64,000 bases of DNA from Bolinopsis microptera (lineage: Eukaryota > Ctenophora > Tentaculata > Lobata > Bolinopsidae): contig NC_087074.1 of the NCBI RefSeq assembly GCF_026151205.1, forward strand, positions 8,225,726-8,289,725. Direction: 5' to 3'. Position numbers and translations under genes: made by a program. This document shows, piece after piece, positions 59,461-64,000 of this stretch (the first letter of the stretch is position 1; the number at the start of each line of letters is the position of its first letter). The notes below the pieces were generated by a model. The model ran no database searches, was not told the origin of the DNA, and saw nothing but the letters and a program-made list of their open reading frames with translations.

Positions 59461-59714
59461 AGTTGTTAAAAGAATGTCTTAAGTCTGATGATAGTACCCA
59501 AATGTAAGGTTTTTTTTTTACATATTTGATAGATTTACAGATCTGGCTTGACAAAAATTTTCAGAAAAAATCATGTTCGCAGGAAGCAAAAATCCGATGA
59601 GTTTTTTAGGGGGGAGGGGTAGGGGGTTGAGGGGGGTTGGGAAGGGTTGTCACATGACGAGAAATTTTTCGCAAAAATTAAACAATCTTTATTTGTTGAT
59701 ATTATTCACCCCTG

Positions 59715-62310
59715 TTGCCTAGAGTGGTGGGTCTGCACTTGAGAAGAGTGGGTCTGGTCGCTAGAATGGTGGGTCTGCAATCTAGAAGTGGGTCTGGCAA
59801 CCAGAATGATGGGTCTGTACCCTTAAAGAGTGGTCTGACGACCAGAGTGGTGGGTGTGCACTTGAGAAGAGTGGGTCTGGCAGCTAGAATGGTGGGTATG
59901 CAATCTAGAAGTGGGTCTGTTAACCAGAATTGTGTGTCTACACCCTTGAAGAGTGGGTCTGACAACCAGAATGGTGGGTCTGCACTTGAGAAGAGTGGTT
60001 CTTGCGGCTGGAATGGTGGGTCTGCAATCTAGAAGTTGGTCTAGCAACCAGAATTGTGGATCTGCATTCGAGAATAATGAGTCTTCACTCTAGAAGAGTG
60101 GGTCTGACAACCAGAATGGTGGGTCTGCACTTGAGAAGAGTGGGTCTGGCGGCTGGAATGGTGGGTCTGCAATCTAGAAGTTGGTCTAGCAACAGAATTG
60201 TGGATCTGCATTCGAGAATAATGAGTCTTCACTCTAGAAGAGTGGGTCCGGCAACCAGAGTGGTGGGTCTGCACTTGAGAAGCGTGGGTCTGGCCGCTAA
60301 ATGGTGAGTCTGCACCCTTTAAGAGTGGGTCTGACAACCAGAATGGTGGGTCTGGACTTGAGAAGAGTGGGTCTGGCAGCTGGAATGGTGGGTCTGCAAT
60401 CTATAAGTGGTCTGGCAACCAGAATGGTGGGTGTACGTACACCCTTGAAGAGTGGGTCTGACAACCCGAGTGGTGGGTCTGAACTTGAGAAGAGTGGGTC
60501 TGGCAGCTGGAATGGTGGGTCTGCAATCTAGAAGTGGGTCCGGCAACCAGAATGGTGGGTGTACGTACACCCTTGAAGAGTGGGTCTGACAACCAGAGTG
60601 GTGGGTCTGCACCCTTGAAGAGTGGGTCTGACAACCAGTGTGGTGGGTCTGCACTTGAGAAGAGTGGGTCTGGCAGCTAGAATGTTGGGTCTGCAATCTA
60701 GAAGTGGGTCTGGCAGTTAGAATGGTGGGTCTGCAATCTAGACGTGGGTCTGGCAACATGAATGGTGGGTCTGCACCCTTCAGGCTTAAAGAGTGGGTCT
60801 GACAACCAGAGTGGTAGATCTGCACTTGAGAAGTGTGGGTCTGGCAGCTGGAATGGTGGGTCTGCAATCTAGAAGTTGGTCTGGCAACCAGAATGGTGGG
60901 TCTGCACCCTTCAGGCTTCAAGATCAAGAGTGGGTCTGACAACCAGAGTGGTGGGTCTGCACTTGAGAAGAGTGGGTCTGGCAGCTAGAATGTTGGGTCT
61001 GCAATCTATAAGTGGGTCTGGCAACCAGAACGGTCGGTCTGCAGTCTGCACCCTTAAAGAGTGGGTCTGACAACCAGAGTGGTAGATATGCACTTGAGAA
61101 GAGTGGGTCTGGCAGCTGGAATGGTGGGTCTGCAATCTAGAAGTTGGTCTGGCAACCAGAATGGTGGGTGTACGTACACCCTTGAAGAGTGGGTCTGACA
61201 ACCCGAGTGGTGGGTCTGGACTTGAGAAGAGTGGGTCTGGCAGCTGGAATGGTGGGTCTGCAATCTAGAAGTTGGTCTGGCAACCAGAATGGTGGGTTTA
61301 CGTACACCCTTGAAGAATGGGTCTGACAACCAGAGTAGTGGGTCTGGACTTGAGAAGAGAGGGTCTGGCAGCTGGAATGGTGGGTCTGCAATCTAGAAGT
61401 TGGTCTGGCAACCAGAATGGTGGGTGTACGTACACCCTTGAAGAGTGAGTCTGACAACCCGAATGGTGGGTCTTCACTCTAGAATAATAGGTCTGGTGGG
61501 TCTACACTTTAGAAGAGTGGGTCTGGCAACTAGATTGGTGTGTCTGCAATCTATAAGAGTGGGTCTGGCAACCAGAATAGTGGGTCTGCAATCAAGGGAA
61601 TCAAGATGAGTGAGTCTGGCAATCAGAATGGTGGGGCTGCACCTTAGGGTAGTGGGTCTGGAAACAAGAATGGTGGGTCAGAATTCTTGAATTGTGGGTC
61701 TTCACTCTAGCTAAGAGTGGGTCTGGCAACAAGAATGGTGGGTAAGAATTCTAGAATAGTGGTTCTTCACTCTAGAAGAGTGGGTCTGGCAACCAGAATG
61801 GTAAGTCTACACTCTGTCAAGTGTCAACCAGAATTGGGGGTCTAAACTAGAATATAGGATATATGGCAACCAGAATTGTGCGTCTGGAGTCTAGAGTCTA
61901 GAATAGTGGGTCCGGCAACCCGAAAGGTGGGTGTTCACTCAAGAATAGTGGGTCTGGCAATCGGAATGGTGCGTCTACACTCTAGAAGAGTGGGGCTGGC
62001 AACCAGAATGGTAGGTCTTCGCCTTAGAAGAGTGGGTCTGGCAACCAGAATGGTGGGTCTGCATTTTAGAATAGTGGGTCTTGACTCTGTACCTACTAGA
62101 AGAGTGGGTCTCCTCTCTAGAAGAGTGAATCTGGCAACCAGAATGGTAATTCTTCACTCTGTCAACCAGAATTGGGGGTCTATGAACTAGAATATAGGAG
62201 ATATGACAACCAGAATTGTGGGTCTGGACTCTAGAATAGTGGGTCTGGCAACCAAAATGTTGAGTCTGCACTCTAATAGAGTGGGTCTGGCAACTAGAAT
62301 GCAGACACGT
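59715..62310. repeat. 2.6-kb GT-rich tandem array with ~33-bp subunits
   Basis: Hundreds of bases of related units, each close to AGTGGGTCTGGCAACCAGAA followed by TGGTGGGTCTGCA and TCTAGAAG. They are arranged as higher-order groups (CACTTGAGAAGAGTGGGTCT, GGCAGCTGGAATGGTGGGTC, GCAATCTAGAAGT...). The first two thirds are regular and the last third more diverged. Units are near multiples of three, so both strands show long false open frames (up to 207 codons on the - strand). Confidence 0.92.
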
Positions 62311-62499
62311 AGCCAAGGGGAAGACCCCCGGAAAAAAATTGAACCCCAAAAAAAATAAGCCCCCTAGTCCCCATGGTCGCCTGGTAAGTGGGCTGTGTTT
62401 ATGACTGTTTGATTAAACGACACGACAGGCAATCGACTTTAGCATTTCGTAAATTATTCCCAAATCCCACTATACAATATGTACTTATTCCATTCAATG

Positions 62500-63690
62500 T
62501 GACAAGTACTGAGTTCCCCCCTAGCCCCCAACTTTGTATTATTGTGATGTCTGAAATTACAAATTTCTAATGCCAAATGTCGTCTGAAACACCCTATTTC
62601 TCAAAAATTTTCCGGGTGCTGCACCCCCAACTTTGTATTATCGCCGTCCTACAAATTTCTTTAATGCCTAATGTCGTCTAAAACAAATAATTTCTAAAAA
62701 TTTTCTTGGGGGCTGCGCCCCCCCCCCCCCCAGTCCCCCAACTTTATATTATTGTGATGTCTGATTATTACTGCGCCCCCACAGCCCACTAATCTTGTAT
62801 TATTGTAATGTCTGATTATTGCTGTCTCACAAATGTCGTCTGGAACACCCTATTTCTCAAAAATTTTCCGGGTGCTGCACCCCCAACTTTGTATTATCGC
62901 CGTCCTACAAATTTCTTTAATGCCTAATGTCGTCTAAAACAAATAATTTTTTAAAAATTTTCTTGGGGGCTGCGCCCCCCCCCCCCCAGTCCCCCAACTT
63001 TATATTATTGTGATGTCTGATTATTACTGCGCCCCCCAGCCCACCAACCTTGTATTATTGTAATGTCTGATTATTGCTGTCCCACAAATGTCGTCTGGAA
63101 CACCCTATTTCTCAACAATTTTCCGAAGGCCAGGGCTGCGCCTGCCTAGCCCTCCAACTTTGTATTATTGTGATGTCTGATTATAATTACTGTCCTACAA
63201 ATTTCTTTAATGTCAAATGTCGTCTAAAACACATAATTTCTCAAAAATTTTCTGATTGGCTGCGCCCCCCCCCCCCTCCCTAGCCAACCAACTTTATATT
63301 ATTGTGATGTCTCAGGATTATTACTGCCCTACTAATTTCTTTAATGCCAAATGTCGTCTAAAACACATTATTTCTCAAAAATTTTCTGGGGGGCTGCGCC
63401 CCCCCCCCCCCGGCCCCCCAACTTTATATTATTGTGATGTCTGATTATTACTATCCCCAAATTTCTTTAATGCCAAATGCCGTTTTAATCACCCTATTTC
63501 TCAAAAATTTTCCTGGGGGTTCGCTCCCCTAGCCCACCAACTTTATATTATTCTGATGTATGATTATTGCTCTCCTACAAATTTCTTTAATGCCAAATGT
63601 CGTCTAAAACACATAATTTCTCAAAAATTTTCTGGGGGGCTGCGCCTTCCCCCCTCCCTAGCCAACCAAAGGAGCTTCGCCCCGGCTACG
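62500..63690. repeat. 1.2-kb array of ~110-150-bp units with poly-C tracts
   Basis: About eleven partial units share CAACTTTATATTATTGTGAT, GTCTGATTATTACTG, TACAAATTTCTTTAATGCC, AAATGTCGTCTAAAACA and TTTCTCAAAAATTTTC, followed by GGGGGCTGCGCC and a run of C. A roughly 250-bp higher-order block (62581-62830) is repeated at 62840-63075. The spaced open frames here are shadows of the repeat. Confidence 0.88.
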
Positions 63691-64000
63691 TGTCGTGTCG
63701 GGCTACGTGCCGAGAATCGAAAAAACTTAATCTTTAAATGAATAACGGAACCTTCATTATGAAGTTACGAGATGATAATATAATTGGGAGGCAAAGTGGG
63801 TATCGGGCTTGGGGCTCATAATGCGCAAAATTTGGCCGCTGTCGAGTGGGTCTGCCTAAAATTCACAGATCTAGCTATGGGTCTGAGACATTTGTAAAAA
63901 AAAAACCTTACCCAAATGATAGCAAAAAAAATAAATCGACTAAATTGAGCCAATGAATGTATAGTTACAACTGTCTCTGCGGATATTGTGCCATATACAT
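63691..64000. other. Window end, nothing recognised
   Basis: No exon or structured repeat is seen, apart from a stray GTGGGTCTG motif near 63846 that echoes the 59.7-62.3 kb array. Confidence 0.4.

Noticed and set aside
60319-60942. 207-codon minus-strand open frame
   Set aside because: It lies wholly within a tandem array whose unit length keeps frames open, with no start context or domain.
59715-62310. CRISPR-like array
   Set aside because: The units are head to tail with no unique spacers, and the window is animal nuclear DNA.
1-64000. tRNA, rRNA or snRNA genes
   Set aside because: I looked for box-like and conserved stem sequences and found none I could support by eye.

Overview
This is invertebrate animal nuclear DNA. 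The genes are split into many short exons with GT-AG introns, the base composition is AT-rich, and the space between genes is full of transposon remnants, palindromes and minisatellites. The gene set (an RdgB/Nir lipid transfer protein, a TRPM2-type channel ending in a NUDT9-like domain, an Ig/Kazal/VWD secreted protein, a phytanoyl-CoA-hydroxylase-family oxygenase and a 4CL/luciferase-family acyl-CoA ligase) fits an early-branching metazoan or another marine invertebrate. The species cannot be fixed from the window. All exon models below were built by eye from splice sites, matching phases and family motifs.

Layout. 1-1811: the 5' side of a gene that begins outside the window, with a 245-bp direct repeat. 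1812-8596: the 3' half of a PITPNM/RdgB-type gene on the + strand (DDHD and LNS2 domains), followed by a possible alternative last exon at 10306-10536. 10.5-26.6 kb: a gene-poor stretch holding a DDE transposon, a mariner-like MITE, an hAT MITE, a long TTAA-flanked foldback element and palindromes. 26596-41339: a complete 30-exon TRPM2-like channel gene (1615 codons). Its 3.2-kb intron after exon 16 contains a separate gene on the - strand (33929-35851). 41.9-44.1 kb: a GC-rich nest of inverted repeats. 44817-46241: a complete four-exon 2-oxoglutarate oxygenase gene on the - strand. 47447-56159: a divergently transcribed acyl-CoA ligase gene on the + strand. 57.9-59.1 kb: two short orphan exons. 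59.7-63.7 kb: two large tandem-repeat arrays.

The most interesting feature is the acyl-CoA ligase gene. The exon for the A4/acyl-pocket segment exists in two tandem versions (48883-49014 and 49064-49195). The exon for the A5 motif (GYGx[TSG]E), which touches AMP, Mg and the acyl pocket, exists in five versions (starting at 49732, 50844, 51583, 52433 and 53113). The A5 exons are phase-asymmetric (phase 1 in, phase 0 out), so only transcripts with exactly one of them stay in frame. The A4 pair is separated by a 49-nt intron. Together this looks like a 2 x 5 mutually exclusive exon system that would retune the active site of one enzyme. I know of no such arrangement described for an acyl-CoA ligase. 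The oxygenase gene 1.2 kb away in head-to-head orientation could act on the CoA esters the ligase makes, as in alpha-oxidation, but this is inference.
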